A stretch of 64,000 nt of DNA, taken from assembly GCF_000316515.1 (NCBI RefSeq), contig NC_019675.1:1761964-1825963 (forward strand), written 5' to 3'. A program made the translations under genes and the position numbers. The DNA is from Cyanobium gracile PCC 6307. GTDB taxonomy: Bacteria; Cyanobacteriota; Cyanobacteriia; PCC-6307; Cyanobiaceae. Positions 52,424 to 62,311 of this stretch are shown piece by piece; the stretch's first letter is position 1; every line of letters begins with the position of its first letter. Under the pieces are notes generated by a model that was given only the letters and a program-made list of their open reading frames with translations, was not told the DNA's origin and did no database searches.

Positions 52424-53434
52424 ATGGCGAGCCTCCTTCCGGGCGGCGCGCTGCTGCCCCTCCTCCTGACGGGGGGTGCCCTGGCGGCGGTCCTGGCCGC
52501 CCTGCTCTGGCAGCGCCGCTCCCGGGCCTACCTGTCGTCGGCCAGTGTGGCCGCCGCCTACGACCGCTGGACGGACGACCGGCTGCTGGAGCGGCTCTGG
52601 GGTGAGCATGTGCACCTGGGCCACTACGGTGATCCCCCGGGTGCCCGGGATTTCCGCGCCGCCAAGGCCGCCTTCGTCCACGAGCTGGTGCGCTGGAGCG
52701 GCCTCGACCGCCTGCCCCCCGGCAGCCGGGTGCTGGACGTGGGCTGCGGCATCGGCGGCAGCGCCCGCATCCTGGCCCGCGACTACGGCTTCGAGGTGCT
52801 GGGCATCAGCATCAGCCCGGCCCAGATCGCCCGGGCACGGGAGCTCACACCGGCCGACCTGCCGGGATGCCGCTTCGCCGTGATGGATGCCCTGGCCCTC
52901 GATCTGCCGGACGGGGGCCCCGACACCGGCTTCGATGCGGTCTGGAGCGTCGAGGCCGGCCCCCACATGCCCGACAAGCAGCGCTACGCCGATGAGATGC
53001 TGCGCGTGCTCAAACCGGGCGGCTGCCTGGCGGTGGCCGACTGGAACCGCCGCGACCCCAGCGTCGCCCCGATGAACCGCCTGGAGCGCTGGGTGATGCG
53101 CCAGCTGCTCGACCAGTGGGCGCACCCGGAGTTCGCCAGCATCCCCTCCCTGAGGCGGAATCTGGAGACCAGCCCCTGGAACCGGGGCCTGCCGATCAGC
53201 ACCGATGACTGGACGGTCGCCACCCTGCCCTCCTGGGTGGATTCGATCCTCGAGGGCGTGCGCCGCCCCGGGGCGGTGCTGGGGCTGGGCCCCCGGGCCG
53301 TGCTGCAGGGGCTGCGGGAGACGCCGACGCTGCTGCTGATGGACTGGGCCTTCCGCAACGGTCTGATGCAGTTCGGCGTCTTCCGCGGTCCGGTGCCCGG
53401 GGCCGGGGCCGTGGGCCAGTCCGGGCCCGGCTGA
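52424..53434 (+). CDS. MPBQ/MSBQ methyltransferase (plastoquinone and tocopherol synthesis)
   Basis: SAM-dependent methyltransferase closely resembling Synechocystis Slr0418. That enzyme methylates 2-methyl-6-phytyl- and 2-methyl-6-solanesyl-benzoquinol on the way to tocopherol and plastoquinone. The 336-residue product has an N-terminal membrane helix (about residues 8-28). Family stretches follow: SVAAAYDRWTDDRLLERLWG near 41, HVHLGHYGDPP near 62, the SAM motif VLDVGCGIGGSARILARDYG near 102, WSVEAGPHMPDKQRYADEML near 170 and RQLLDQWAHPEFASI near 226. Membrane location fits the lipid substrates. Identification rests on remembered similarity across the whole length. Confidence 0.92.
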   Translation: MASLLPGGALLPLLLTGGALAAVLAALLWQRRSRAYLSSASVAAAYDRWTDDRLLERLWGEHVHLGHYGDPPGARDFRAAKAAFVHELVRWSGLDRLPPGSRVLDVGCGIGGSARILARDYGFEVLGISISPAQIARARELTPADLPGCRFAVMDALALDLPDGGPDTGFDAVWSVEAGPHMPDKQRYADEMLRVLKPGGCLAVADWNRRDPSVAPMNRLERWVMRQLLDQWAHPEFASIPSLRRNLETSPWNRGLPISTDDWTVATLPSWVDSILEGVRRPGAVLGLGPRAVLQGLRETPTLLLMDWAFRNGLMQFGVFRGPVPGAGAVGQSGPG

Positions 53435-53435
53435 C

Positions 53436-54281
53436 TCAGTCGGCCTTCTCCTCGGCGGCGAGGTTGGTGAGGGGATAGGCCCCGAACAGGGCCAGGTGCT
53501 CGCAGAGGGGGGTGAGGTCGGCGATCGCCCCGTCCAGCGGCGCGACACCGTCCGGAAGCTCAAGATCGACGAAGAAGATGTATTCGCCCATCTCCCGCTT
53601 GGAGGGACGGGACTCGATCCGGCTCATGTTCAGCCCCTGGCGGGCGAAGCAGCCGAGCGACTCCAGCAGGGCACCGGGCTGGTTGGAATGGAGCGAGAAC
53701 GCCAGGCTGGCATGGGGGCCCCGGTGGGAGCGCTCGCCGCGACGCAGCAACAGGAAGCGGGTGCAGTTGCCCGGCACATCGTTGATCGGGTGGGCCAGCA
53801 CCTCCAGGCCGTGCTCGGCGGCCGCCTCCAGCGAGGCGATGGCGCCCCGGAAGCGGCTGCCCCGCACCAGCCTGGCCGCTTCGGCGGTGGAGCTGGTGGG
53901 CAACTGCAGGGCGTGGGGCAGGTGTTCCCCCAGCCACAGGCTGCACTGGGCCAGGGCCTGGGGATGGGAGAGCACCTCACTGATGGCGTCGAGGGGGCCG
54001 CTGCCCACGAGGGCGTGGCGGATGGGCAGCACCAGGGCCCGGGCCACCGCCAGGTCAGGGTGCTCCCAGAGGGCATCGAGGCAGCTGGTGACGCCCCCTT
54101 CGACGGAGTTCTCCACCGGCACCACCGCCAGATCGCAGTCGCTGTCGGCCAGGGCCCGGATCACGGCGCGGATGCCCTGCTGGGGCACGAACACCACCGC
54201 CTCGAGGCCCTCGAGGGCCGCCAGTCGCTGCGCCGCCTGCTCACCGTAGGTGCCGACGGGACCGAGAAAGGCAAGACGCAT
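53436..54281 (-). CDS. pheA: Prephenate dehydratase
   Basis: Converts prephenate to phenylpyruvate in phenylalanine synthesis. The 281-residue product has the catalytic domain (about 1-180) with FLGPVGTYGEQAAQRL, VVPVENSVEGGV and the invariant Thr in GNCTRFLLLRR. An ACT regulatory domain follows with GALLESLGCFARQGLNMSRI and the ESRPSK motif, so feedback by phenylalanine is expected. ATG at 54281 directly precedes the conserved RLAFLGPVGTYG; an ATG at 54317 is less likely. Ends one base after the methyltransferase stop, convergent; divergent from the DUF1997 gene. Confidence 0.96.
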   Translation of the reverse strand: MRLAFLGPVGTYGEQAAQRLAALEGLEAVVFVPQQGIRAVIRALADSDCDLAVVPVENSVEGGVTSCLDALWEHPDLAVARALVLPIRHALVGSGPLDAISEVLSHPQALAQCSLWLGEHLPHALQLPTSSTAEAARLVRGSRFRGAIASLEAAAEHGLEVLAHPINDVPGNCTRFLLLRRGERSHRGPHASLAFSLHSNQPGALLESLGCFARQGLNMSRIESRPSKREMGEYIFFVDLELPDGVAPLDGAIADLTPLCEHLALFGAYPLTNLAAEEKAD

Positions 54282-54308
54282 GGCGGCGGGACGCTCTGGG
54301 GTGATCGG

Positions 54309-54314
54309 TAGGAT
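54309..54314 (+). promoter_or_regulatory. Possible -10 element between pheA and the DUF1997 gene
   Basis: TAGGAT lies 23 bases before the ATG of the plus-strand gene in the 56-base divergent gap. It fits the TAnnnT pattern; no -35 box. Confidence 0.35.
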
Positions 54315-54337
54315 CATGGCCTGCCGGCCCGCAGGCC

Positions 54338-54850
54338 ATGTCCCTGGCCTTCAGCGCCAGTCAGCAACTCGACCTTCCGGTGGCCAGCGAGGCGGATCGC
54401 CTGCCCGCTTACCTCGATGATGAGCAGCGGGTGGTGCAGGCCCTGCTCGACCCCACCCAGCTCGAACCCCTCGGCCCCGGCCGCTACCGCTACACCGTGA
54501 GCCAGGTGAGGGTGTTCCAGCTGAAGATCCAGCCGGTGGTGGAGCTGCAGGTGGTGCGTCGCCATGGCCGACTGGAACTGGAGGCCCTCGACTGCCAGCT
54601 GGAGGGCCTCGGACTGGTGGAGGACTTCCGCCTCGGGCTCTGCTCCTGGCTCGCCGCGGCCGACGGCGGCCTCACCGGCGAAGCCAGCCTGTCGGTGACG
54701 GTGAGCCGCCCCACCCTGCTGCAACTGATCCCTCCCAAGGTGCTGGAGGCCACGGGCCGCTCGGTGCTCGGCGGCATCCTGCTCGGCATCAGGACTCGGG
54801 TGAGTCAGCAGCTGCTGGGGGATTTCCAGCGCTGGTGCCGATCGAGCTGA
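54338..54850 (+). CDS. DUF1997 family protein
   Basis: A 170-residue protein of the DUF1997 family, found in cyanobacteria and plastids; function unknown. It begins [19 protein letters not shown] and has [20 protein letters not shown] near residue 27, a beta-rich middle ([20 protein letters not shown]) and [19 protein letters not shown] near residue 127, a pattern like lipid-binding START-type folds (inference). ATG at 54338. Its last 62 bases overlap the 3' end of rnhB on the other strand, which is unusual but both frames are conserved. Confidence 0.85.
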   Translation: MSLAFSASQQLDLPVASEADRLPAYLDDEQRVVQALLDPTQLEPLGPGRYRYTVSQVRVFQLKIQPVVELQVVRRHGRLELEALDCQLEGLGLVEDFRLGLCSWLAAADGGLTGEASLSVTVSRPTLLQLIPPKVLEATGRSVLGGILLGIRTRVSQQLLGDFQRWCRSS

Positions 54851-55526
54851 GGAAGCTGCGGCGGTGCAGGGGCGTGGGTCCCAGCCGCTGGATCGCCTCC
54901 CGGTGCTGGCGGGTGCCGTAGCCGGCGTGGCGCTCCAGGCCGTAGCCGGGGTGGCGCTGGGCCAGGCGCCGCAGCAGGGCATCCCGCTCCTGCTTGGCGA
55001 GCACGCTGGCGGCGGCGATCGCCGCGCAGCGGCCGTCGCCGCCCACCAGGGTGATCTGGGGACCGTCCCAGCCCCGCAGGGGCAGCACCCCGTCCACCAG
55101 CAGCAGCCGGGGGGGGCGGGGCAGCCGTTGCAGAGCTCGCAGCATCGCCCATTCAGTGGCCCGTCGCACCCCCCAGCGGTCAATCTCGCCGGCGCTCGCC
55201 TGCCCCAGGGCCCAGGCCAGGGCATGGTGGCGCAGCAGGGGAACCAGGGCCTCACGGCGCCGGGCACTGAGCCTCTTGCTGTCGTTCAGGCCCGCTGCCG
55301 CCAAGGTTGCCAGGGCGGTGGCCGGCAGCACCACCGCCCCGGCGAACACCGGGCCGAAGAGGCTACCGCGACCAACCTCGTCCACCCCGGCACAGTCGCC
55401 GGGGTCAAATCCACCCCAGACCGATGCGTCTGGGTTCCCGAGGGCCTCGGGGCCGGGGCGCGGGACGTCGGGGCCGGGGCGATCAGCCAGCGGCGGAGGA
55501 GCGGCGGCGGCGGCGGCGGGGCTCAC
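54789..55526 (-). CDS. rnhB: Ribonuclease HII
   Basis: Cuts RNA in RNA-DNA hybrids, including single ribonucleotides in DNA. The 245-residue product has the catalytic Asp-Glu in [20 protein letters not shown] near residue 46. It also has [12 protein letters not shown] near 80, [10 protein letters not shown] near 141 and [18 protein letters not shown] near 171. GTG at 55526 overlaps the end of rne by 44 bases; a later start cannot be excluded because the first 35 residues are Ala/Pro-rich and not conserved. It probably shares the rne transcript. Confidence 0.93.
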   Translation of the reverse strand: MSPAAAAAAPPPLADRPGPDVPRPGPEALGNPDASVWGGFDPGDCAGVDEVGRGSLFGPVFAGAVVLPATALATLAAAGLNDSKRLSARRREALVPLLRHHALAWALGQASAGEIDRWGVRRATEWAMLRALQRLPRPPRLLLVDGVLPLRGWDGPQITLVGGDGRCAAIAAASVLAKQERDALLRRLAQRHPGYGLERHAGYGTRQHREAIQRLGPTPLHRRSFLSSIGTSAGNPPAAADSPES

Positions 55527-57528
55527 CCGGGTCGGCGGCCGGGGAATCCGCGGCGGCGGCGGCCACTGGGACGGGAGCCGCCACGGGGACGGGAGCCGCC
55601 GCCGCGACCGTTGTGGATCGGCCGGAGGAGCGACGGCTGGGGACGGCCACGGTCACCAGCTCGGACGGGACCGCGGTGGGCAGGGGTTCGAACGGGGCCG
55701 GGGTGATCTCAAGGATGGGGATCGCCTCCTGCACCGGGGAATCGAAGGTCCCGGAAGCAGCGGGGGATTCCACTGCTTCGGACGCGTCGGCCATGCCGTT
55801 GGCGTCGGCCATGCCGTTGCGGCCCTCACCGTTGCGGCCGCGCCGCCGGCGGCGGGAGCCGCTGGCGGCCAGCTGCTGTCGGGCTTCCTCAAGCACGGCC
55901 TCAGGGTCGGCGTCCGGGCGCACCACGCGCACCATCAGGCTGTCGCCACTGGGGACCGGATCCAGCAGTAACGCCGGACTGAGCCCCATCCAGCCGTAGA
56001 CCAGCTCCTGTTCAGGATCCATCGGCACGGCCAGCACCTCGGGCTCCTGGCGGCGCTGCGGAGCGTCAGTGGCAGGACTCTCCTGGGCCGCCGACAGGAC
56101 GGTGGTGCCGTTGCTGCCGGCATCGACGTAGCTGCCCAGGGCCGGAGTCTCGGCCCCGTCGGAGCCGCGTCCGCCCCGGCCGCCGCGCCGCCGTCGGCCG
56201 CTGCCGCCGGACTCGCCGGCGCCGGTGGAGGGGCTGGCCACTTCGGCCCGGGCCGAGGCCGCCGAGCGCACCAGGCCGGAGACCGTCGCCAGGGGCTGGA
56301 GGGTGTCCTTGCCGGGCAGCACCGCGACGTGGCCCAGACCGCCACAGCTGGGGCAGGCCCGGCCGAAGAGTTCGTAGATGTTCTGGCCCTGGCGCTTGCG
56401 GGTCAGCTCCACCAGGCCGAGTTCGGTGAGCTGGGCGATCTGGGGGCGGGCCGTGTCGTCGCGGCTGGCCTGGGTGAAGTGCTCCAGCAGCTGCAGCTGG
56501 TCACGACGGGACTCCATGTCGATGAAGTCAATGATCACGACGCCGCCGATGTTGCGCAGCTTGAGCTGGCGGGCGATCTCCACCGCCGCCTCGCAGTTGG
56601 TCCATAGCACCGTCTCGCGGGCGTTGGCCGAGCGGGTGAAGGATCCGGAGTTGACGTCGATGACCGTGAGCGCCTCGGTGGGCTCGATGATCACGTAGCC
56701 GCCGGAAGGGAGATCCACCCGGGGCTTGAGGGCATCACGGATGGCGGCGTTGACCCGGTAGTGCTCCAGGATCTTGGTGGGTTCACCGTGGTGCTCCACC
56801 AGGAGGTTGGCCTGGTCGGCGCCGAGGAAGGCGTTGACCCGGGCCACCGCATCGGCGCTGTCGACCACCACCCGCAGCACATCGGGGCTGTAGAGATCGC
56901 GGAGCACCCGGTGGATGAAGTCCTCGTCCCGGTTGAGGAGCACCGGAGGGGAGGCTGTCTCGGCCGCCTGCTGGATCGATTCCCACTGGCGCAGCAGGGC
57001 CTCGAGGTCATCGATCAGCATCTCCTCGCTGACGTCCTCGGCCTCGGTGCGGATCAGCAGGCCGGCGCCCGGGGGCTTGATCAGCACACCGAGGGCCCGC
57101 AGCCGGTTGCGCTCGTTCTCGCCGTTGATGCGCCGGGAGATGTTGACCCCCTGGCCGTGGGGCTGGAGCACCAGAAAGCGCCCCGGCAGGGACAGGTTGC
57201 CGGTGAGACGCGGCCCCTTGGTGCCCGTGGGCTCCTTCATCACCTGCACGAGCACCTTCTGGCGGGGCTCGAGCAGCTCAGTGATGCCGGCGCCCCCCTT
57301 CTTCAGGCGCAGGGGACCCAGATCGGTGATGTGGATGAAGCCGTTCTTCTCGCTTTCGCCGATGTTGACGAAGGCGGCATCGATCCCGGGCAACACGTTC
57401 TCGACGGTTCCGAGATAGACGTCACCGATCTGATAACGACCCTGGGCGACGATCAGTTCATCGACGCGTTCGTCGTTGAGCACTGCGGCGATCCGCAACT
57501 GCTCAGCGATGACGATCTGCTGGGGCAT
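55483..57528 (-). CDS. rne: Ribonuclease E
   Basis: Main endonuclease of mRNA decay and rRNA processing. The 681-residue product has the S1 RNA-binding domain (about 36-120, [20 protein letters not shown]), a 5' sensor region, and catalytic Asp residues in [11 protein letters not shown] and [12 protein letters not shown]. The zinc-link is CPSCGGLG near residue 394. After about residue 420 it becomes disordered, rich in Gly, Arg, Ala and Glu. It ends [11 protein letters not shown], matching the Arg-rich motif reported to bind PNPase in cyanobacterial RNase E. ATG at 57528. Long leader upstream. Confidence 0.97.
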   Translation of the reverse strand: MPQQIVIAEQLRIAAVLNDERVDELIVAQGRYQIGDVYLGTVENVLPGIDAAFVNIGESEKNGFIHITDLGPLRLKKGGAGITELLEPRQKVLVQVMKEPTGTKGPRLTGNLSLPGRFLVLQPHGQGVNISRRINGENERNRLRALGVLIKPPGAGLLIRTEAEDVSEEMLIDDLEALLRQWESIQQAAETASPPVLLNRDEDFIHRVLRDLYSPDVLRVVVDSADAVARVNAFLGADQANLLVEHHGEPTKILEHYRVNAAIRDALKPRVDLPSGGYVIIEPTEALTVIDVNSGSFTRSANARETVLWTNCEAAVEIARQLKLRNIGGVVIIDFIDMESRRDQLQLLEHFTQASRDDTARPQIAQLTELGLVELTRKRQGQNIYELFGRACPSCGGLGHVAVLPGKDTLQPLATVSGLVRSAASARAEVASPSTGAGESGGSGRRRRGGRGGRGSDGAETPALGSYVDAGSNGTTVLSAAQESPATDAPQRRQEPEVLAVPMDPEQELVYGWMGLSPALLLDPVPSGDSLMVRVVRPDADPEAVLEEARQQLAASGSRRRRRGRNGEGRNGMADANGMADASEAVESPAASGTFDSPVQEAIPILEITPAPFEPLPTAVPSELVTVAVPSRRSSGRSTTVAAAAPVPVAAPVPVAAAAADSPAADPGEPRRRRRRSSAAG

Positions 57529-57905
57529 GGAAGAGATGGTGGGCTCAGTGGAGCCCTGCCGGGGGGCAGGTGGGGGAAGGAATTCGGACGGCGACCGTGA
57601 CGGTCGGTCGGCTTCTGGCGGAAATCAGGCCGGACCCCGGAAACAAGGGAGTCGGCGGTTGCCTGGTCGGGCCCCCCGTAGCCAGGGGGCCCGGATGGGG
57701 GCAGCGACGTCGTCGGGCCGGCAACGTGACGAAAGGAATGTCGTTCCTTCCCGATGCAAAGCAACGAAGACCGAACCAAGCAATGTTGACTGTGATAGCG
57801 CTTTCGCCGAGGAGCTTCTAGAAAGCGTCCTTGATGCAGAAGCGTCTGGGCAGAGGAGGAAGAAGGGAGGGAGCCCTGCTATTCCTGTCTCTGTCTAGGG
57901 CGAAC
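57529..57905 (-). promoter_or_regulatory. Long upstream/leader region of rne with hairpins
   Basis: 377 bases without a gene between rne and the radical SAM gene. On the minus strand it holds a strong hairpin (9-base arms 57668-57676 and 57685-57693), a GACCGT/ACGGTC inverted repeat and GGAACGACATTCC. The distal part (about 57720-57850) is richer in A and T. Known cyanobacterial and E. coli rne genes have long autoregulatory leaders, so the same is inferred here. Confidence 0.5.
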
Positions 57906-60596
57906 TTAGCATGCGTCCAGCCGGAGGCAACGGCGCTGGACTGGACCGAGCACCAGCGGCTGGCCGAGGCCGGTGCTCAGCCAGTGGCGCAGATGGTCCG
58001 GCCGCAGGCTGCGGCCCTGGGGATCCACGGCGGCCTCCAGATCCAGCACCTGGTCCGCCACCGCCGGGGACGGGCCCTCGGGGGGCACCAGGCGGAGGTC
58101 GAGGAGGTAGGGGCGGCACTCGCGCTCCCGGGGGCGGCCCTTCTTGTCCTGGTCCTGCCAGGGCAGACTGGTGGCCTCCAGCAGCGCCGCGACCGCCGCG
58201 GTCCAGCGCTCCGGCGTCAGGGATGCCAGGTCGGGGGCCGCCGGGTCCGGGGCCGGCCGCAGGGTGAACCGCCACTGGGCGGAACGGATCTGCTGGGCCA
58301 GGCCGGGGGTCTCCAGGGGGACGGCCCGGACCGAGAGCAGCGCCAGCTCGGCGCTGAGTTCCGCCTGCAGGCGTTCCCGGGCCGTCTCTGGGTCGACCGG
58401 GGCGGCGAAGTCCAGGTCGAGCCATTCGTGCAGGCCCTCCACCCCCAGGGGCAAAGGGAGGGCCACCTGCAGCCGCGGCAGGGGATGGAAACCACCTGTG
58501 AAGCTCACCGGCAGGCCGCTGCGGCGCAGGGCCCGCTCCATCAGGCGCAGGGTGTCGAGATGGCTGATCAGGGCCAGGGAGCCGGTCTTGGCGAAGGCGA
58601 AGCGCAGCCGGCAGAGCCGCTCGCTGGCCGGCGCCCGCGGCGGCAGCGGCAGCGGCACGGGGGGCGGCGGGATCACCACGTTGTGCCCCAGCTCCGGGCC
58701 GCAGACCCCGCAGCTGCTGCAGCCGTCGAAGGAACAGTCCGGCACCACGGCGGCCGCCAGGGCCCGACGGAGGTCCTCCGCCAGCCAGCCCTTGTCGACG
58801 CCGGAATCGATGTGGTCCCAGGGCAGGGGCTGGCGGCAGAAGGCCTCCAGATCGCCGGTGGCGAAGGCCTCCGCCGCACTCCAGCCGCCCATCTCCAGGG
58901 CGCGGTAGGAGCCCCCCAGGCCGGCGGCCTCGATGGCGCCGGTCCAGGCGGCATGGCTGCGTTCGGCGGATTCGAACCAGGCATCCAGCCCGGCGCCGGC
59001 CCGCCAGGCCGCCTCGATCACCGGTGCCAGCCGGCGGTCGCCGCGGCCGACGAAGTCCTCCACCGCCGACAGCCGCACGTCGGTGTAGTTGGTCTTGATG
59101 CCCCGCAGAGGCCGCAGGGCGTCGCGCAACAGCTGCTGCCGGCGCCGGAACTCGGCGGTGGACACGCTGTGCCACTGGAAGGGCGTGTGGGGCTTGGGGG
59201 TGAAATTGCTGATCGTCAGGTTGAGCTGCAGCCGCCCCAGATCGCGGCACTGCTGCTGCAACGCGCGGCAGGTGTCGACGATGCCGAGCACATCGGCGTC
59301 GGTCTCGCCCGGGAGGCCGATCATGAAATAGAGCTTCACCCGGGTGTAGCCGTTCTCCATGGCGGTGCGGATGCCGCGCAGCAGTTCCGCATCGGTGAGT
59401 CCCTTGTTGACGATGTCCCGCAGGCGCTGGGTGCCGGCCTCGGGGGCGAAGGTGAGCCCCGCCCGGCGGGTGCCGCCGAGGATGTGGGCGATGGAGTTGT
59501 CGAAGCGGTCGACCCGCTGGCTGGGCAGGGTGAGGCTGACGTTGTGCTCCGCCAGCCGGTTGCGCAGCTCCACCCCCACCGCCGGCAGGGAGAGGTAATC
59601 GCTGCAGCTGAGCGACAGCAGCGAGAAGTCGCTGTAGCCGGTGCGGAGCATGCCCTCCTCCACCGCCTCGATCACGGCCTCGGGCTCCACGTCCCGGGCC
59701 GGGCGCGTCAGCATCCCCGGCTGGCAGAAGCGGCAGCCGCGGGTGCAGCCGCGGCGGATCTCCACCGTGAGCCGGTCGTGGACGGTTTCAATGTGGGGCA
59801 CCAGTCCCATGGCGTAGTGGGGCATGGGGGTGGCGGTGCGCCGCTGGATGCGGGGGGCCAGGCCCGGCTCCAGCGGCCGCAGGCTCACCCCATCCGGTCC
59901 GGGGGCGTACAGGGAGGGCACATAGACCCCGGGCACCTCGGCCAGGTCCCGCAGCAGGGCCCGGCGGCCCAGACCGGCGGCCCGCCCCTCGGCCACCACC
60001 AGGCCGATCTCGGGCAGCAGTTCCTCCCCATCCCCCAGGGCGAGGAAATCGAAGAAGGGCGCGAACGGCTCAGGATTGCCGGTGGCGGTGGGGCCGCCGG
60101 CGAAGATCAGCGGCGGCGCCGCCGGGTCGTCGAGGGGCAGGTCGCCCCGGTCGGCGGCGCGGATCGGAATGCCCGCCAGATCCAGCATCTCCAGGATGTT
60201 GGTGCCGCCGAGCTCGTAGCTGAGGCTGAAGCCGAGGATGTCGAAGGCGGCCAGGGGCCGGTGGCTTTCCACCGCGAACAGGGGCGCCCCCCGCTCCCGC
60301 AGCCGGGCCGCCAGATCCGGGGCCGGTAGGTAGGCCCGATCGCACAGCTGGCCCGGAAGGGCGTTGAGGATCGCGTAGAGCAGCACGTGGCCCAGGTTGC
60401 TGGCGCCGACCTCGTAGACCTCCGGATAGGTGAGGGCCCAGCGCACCCGGGCGGCCGACCAGTCCCGGGCCTCCACCCCCCGCTCGTTGCCGAGGTAGCG
60501 GGCGGGCCGGGCGATGTCGCCGTCGACCAGCTCGGCGAAGGCGACGGGAGCGTCGGCGGTGCCGGCGAGGGACGCGTCGGCGGTGGCGAAGGGCAC
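57906..60596 (-). CDS. B12-binding-type radical SAM protein with fused DUF2344 domain
   Basis: An 896-residue protein of the TIGR03960/TIGR03936 fusion type; function unknown, possibly RNA or cofactor modification. Residues 30-240 form a B12-binding-like domain (YPEVYEVGASNLGHVLLYAI; FSLSYELGGTNILEMLDLAG). About 250-560 is radical SAM, with cluster ligands in RRGCTRGCRFCQPGM near 284 and KLYFMIGLPGETDADV near 421. About 640-896 is DUF2344 (FAFAKTGSLALISHLDTLRL; FHPLPRLQVALPLPLGVEG), after a Cys cluster CSFDGCSSCGVCG. The GTG at 60596 is chosen as start from homology; the frame stays open much further upstream into dapL. Confidence 0.88.
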   Translation of the reverse strand: MPFATADASLAGTADAPVAFAELVDGDIARPARYLGNERGVEARDWSAARVRWALTYPEVYEVGASNLGHVLLYAILNALPGQLCDRAYLPAPDLAARLRERGAPLFAVESHRPLAAFDILGFSLSYELGGTNILEMLDLAGIPIRAADRGDLPLDDPAAPPLIFAGGPTATGNPEPFAPFFDFLALGDGEELLPEIGLVVAEGRAAGLGRRALLRDLAEVPGVYVPSLYAPGPDGVSLRPLEPGLAPRIQRRTATPMPHYAMGLVPHIETVHDRLTVEIRRGCTRGCRFCQPGMLTRPARDVEPEAVIEAVEEGMLRTGYSDFSLLSLSCSDYLSLPAVGVELRNRLAEHNVSLTLPSQRVDRFDNSIAHILGGTRRAGLTFAPEAGTQRLRDIVNKGLTDAELLRGIRTAMENGYTRVKLYFMIGLPGETDADVLGIVDTCRALQQQCRDLGRLQLNLTISNFTPKPHTPFQWHSVSTAEFRRRQQLLRDALRPLRGIKTNYTDVRLSAVEDFVGRGDRRLAPVIEAAWRAGAGLDAWFESAERSHAAWTGAIEAAGLGGSYRALEMGGWSAAEAFATGDLEAFCRQPLPWDHIDSGVDKGWLAEDLRRALAAAVVPDCSFDGCSSCGVCGPELGHNVVIPPPPVPLPLPPRAPASERLCRLRFAFAKTGSLALISHLDTLRLMERALRRSGLPVSFTGGFHPLPRLQVALPLPLGVEGLHEWLDLDFAAPVDPETARERLQAELSAELALLSVRAVPLETPGLAQQIRSAQWRFTLRPAPDPAAPDLASLTPERWTAAVAALLEATSLPWQDQDKKGRPRERECRPYLLDLRLVPPEGPSPAVADQVLDLEAAVDPQGRSLRPDHLRHWLSTGLGQPLVLGPVQRRCLRLDAC

Positions 60597-60695
60597 GGCG
60601 TCGACCGGCGGGCTGCAGGCCGAGCGTAGGCAGGCCGGCCCGCGCCATAGGAAGATGCCGCCTGGCCCCGCCGCCCCGCCTTCCGCTTCCCACCC

Positions 60696-61922
60696 ATGGT
60701 CCAGGTCAACGACAGCTACCTCCGGCTCAAGGCGGGCTACCTGTTCCCCGAGATCGCCCGGCGCGTCAAGGCGTTCACGGAGGCCCATCCCGAGGCGGCC
60801 GTGATCCGCCTCGGCATCGGCGACGTCACCGAGCCGCTGCCGGCGGCCTGCCGGGCGGCGATGCAGCAGGCGATCGAGGCCATGGGCACCCGGGAGGGCT
60901 TCCACGGCTACGGCCCCGAGCAGGGTTACGGCTGGCTGCGGGAGGCGATCGCCCGCCACGACTTCCAGGCCCGCGGCTGCGAGGTGAGCGCCGAGGAGAT
61001 CTTCGTCTCCGACGGCTCCAAGTGCGACAGCAGCAACATCCTCGACATCCTCGGGGCCGGCAACCGCATCGCCGTCACCGATCCGGTCTATCCGGTGTAT
61101 GTGGACAGCAACGTGATGGCGGGACGCACCGGCGACGCCGACGGGGGCGGCCGCTACGGGGGGCTCACCTACCTGCCGATCACGGCAGCCAACGGGTTCG
61201 TGGCCCCCCTGCCGGAGCAGCCCGTCGACCTCATTTACCTCTGCTTCCCCAACAACCCCACCGGCGCGGTCGCCACCCGGGAGCAGCTGCAGCAGTGGGT
61301 CGACTACGCCCTGGCCCACAACGCCCTGATCCTGTTCGACGCCGCCTACGAGGCGTTCATCTCCGATCCGGAGCTGCCCCATTCCATCTACGAGATCGAG
61401 GGGGCACGGCGCTGCGCGATCGAATTCCGCTCCTTCTCCAAGAACGCCGGCTTCACCGGCACCCGCTGCGCCTTCACCGTGGTGCCCCGGGGGCTCACCG
61501 GCACCACGGCCGCCGGCGAGCCGGTGGAGCTGTGGGGCCTCTGGAACCGGCGCCAGAGCACCAAGTTCAACGGGGTGAGCTACATCGTGCAGCGGGGCGC
61601 CGAAGCCGTGTACTCGCCGGAAGGCCAGGAGCAGGTGCGGACCCTGATCGGCTTCTACATGGAGAACGCGGCCATCATCCGCCGCGAGCTGGAGGCCGCC
61701 GGTCTGCAGGTGTACGGCGGCCAGCAGGCCCCCTACGTGTGGATCAAGACCCCCGACGGGCTGGATTCCTGGGGCTTCTTCGACCACCTGCTGGGCCAGG
61801 CCCATGTGGTGGGCACCCCCGGCAGCGGCTTCGGCGCGGCGGGCGAGGGCTATTTCCGCCTGTCCGCCTTCAACTCCCGCGCCAACGTGGACGAGGCGAT
61901 GCGCCGGATCCGGGCTCTTTAG
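60696..61922 (+). CDS. dapL: LL-diaminopimelate aminotransferase
   Basis: PLP enzyme that makes LL-diaminopimelate from tetrahydrodipicolinate in one step, for lysine and peptidoglycan in cyanobacteria and plants. The 408-residue product begins [20 protein letters not shown] and has [13 protein letters not shown] near residue 37 and [16 protein letters not shown] near 105. [18 protein letters not shown] lies near 184, and the PLP lysine is Lys249 in [17 protein letters not shown] at 60696, 99 bases from the divergent radical SAM gene and followed by clpS. Confidence 0.97.
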   Translation: MVQVNDSYLRLKAGYLFPEIARRVKAFTEAHPEAAVIRLGIGDVTEPLPAACRAAMQQAIEAMGTREGFHGYGPEQGYGWLREAIARHDFQARGCEVSAEEIFVSDGSKCDSSNILDILGAGNRIAVTDPVYPVYVDSNVMAGRTGDADGGGRYGGLTYLPITAANGFVAPLPEQPVDLIYLCFPNNPTGAVATREQLQQWVDYALAHNALILFDAAYEAFISDPELPHSIYEIEGARRCAIEFRSFSKNAGFTGTRCAFTVVPRGLTGTTAAGEPVELWGLWNRRQSTKFNGVSYIVQRGAEAVYSPEGQEQVRTLIGFYMENAAIIRRELEAAGLQVYGGQQAPYVWIKTPDGLDSWGFFDHLLGQAHVVGTPGSGFGAAGEGYFRLSAFNSRANVDEAMRRIRAL

Positions 61923-61951
61923 AGTTGGCCCCTGTCAGGACCGGAGCGGCC

Positions 61952-62311
61952 ATGCCCATGACCATCCCGCCCTTCGCCACCGTCTCCACCACCCCGGCGG
62001 CCACCGAAACCCCCTCCCGTTCGCCCGGGGGGGCCGCCGTGATCGAGAAGGCGCCGGAGCGGGTGCGCAAGACCTCACCCCGCTACAAGGTGCTGCTTCA
62101 CAACGACCCCGTGAACAGCATGGAGTACGTGGTGAACACCCTGCGCCAGGTGGTGCCCTCCCTGAGTGAGCAGGATGCCATCGCCGTGATGCTGGAAGCC
62201 CACAACACGGGGGTGGGACTGGTGATCGTGTGCGATCTGGAGCCGGCGGAGTTCTACTGCGAAACCCTCAAGGCCAAGGGCCTCACCAGCACGATCGAGC
62301 CGGAGAGCTGA
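61952..62311 (+). CDS. clpS: ATP-dependent Clp protease adaptor ClpS
   Basis: Delivers N-degron substrates to ClpAP or, in cyanobacteria, ClpCP. The 119-residue product has a variable 40-residue N-terminus, then the conserved RYKVLLHNDPVNSMEYVVNT near residue 44 with the substrate-binding Asp-Asn region. VMLEAHNTGVGLVIVCDLEP follows, and the end is ETLKAKGLTSTIEPE. ATG at 61952, where the Met-Pro-Met start leads into the conserved part; the frame is open earlier inside dapL. Its stop abuts the next start. Confidence 0.95.
   Translation: MPMTIPPFATVSTTPAATETPSRSPGGAAVIEKAPERVRKTSPRYKVLLHNDPVNSMEYVVNTLRQVVPSLSEQDAIAVMLEAHNTGVGLVIVCDLEPAEFYCETLKAKGLTSTIEPES

Noticed and set aside
53519..53530. 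HIP1 octamer GCGATCGC, as at 53521 and a few other places
   Set aside because: Only a handful were seen in 64 kb, which is near what the high GC content predicts, so no enrichment is claimed.
60597..61805. Upstream extension of the radical SAM gene to 61805
   Set aside because: The extension lies opposite dapL and lacks conservation; the B12-binding-like domain begins after the GTG at 60596.
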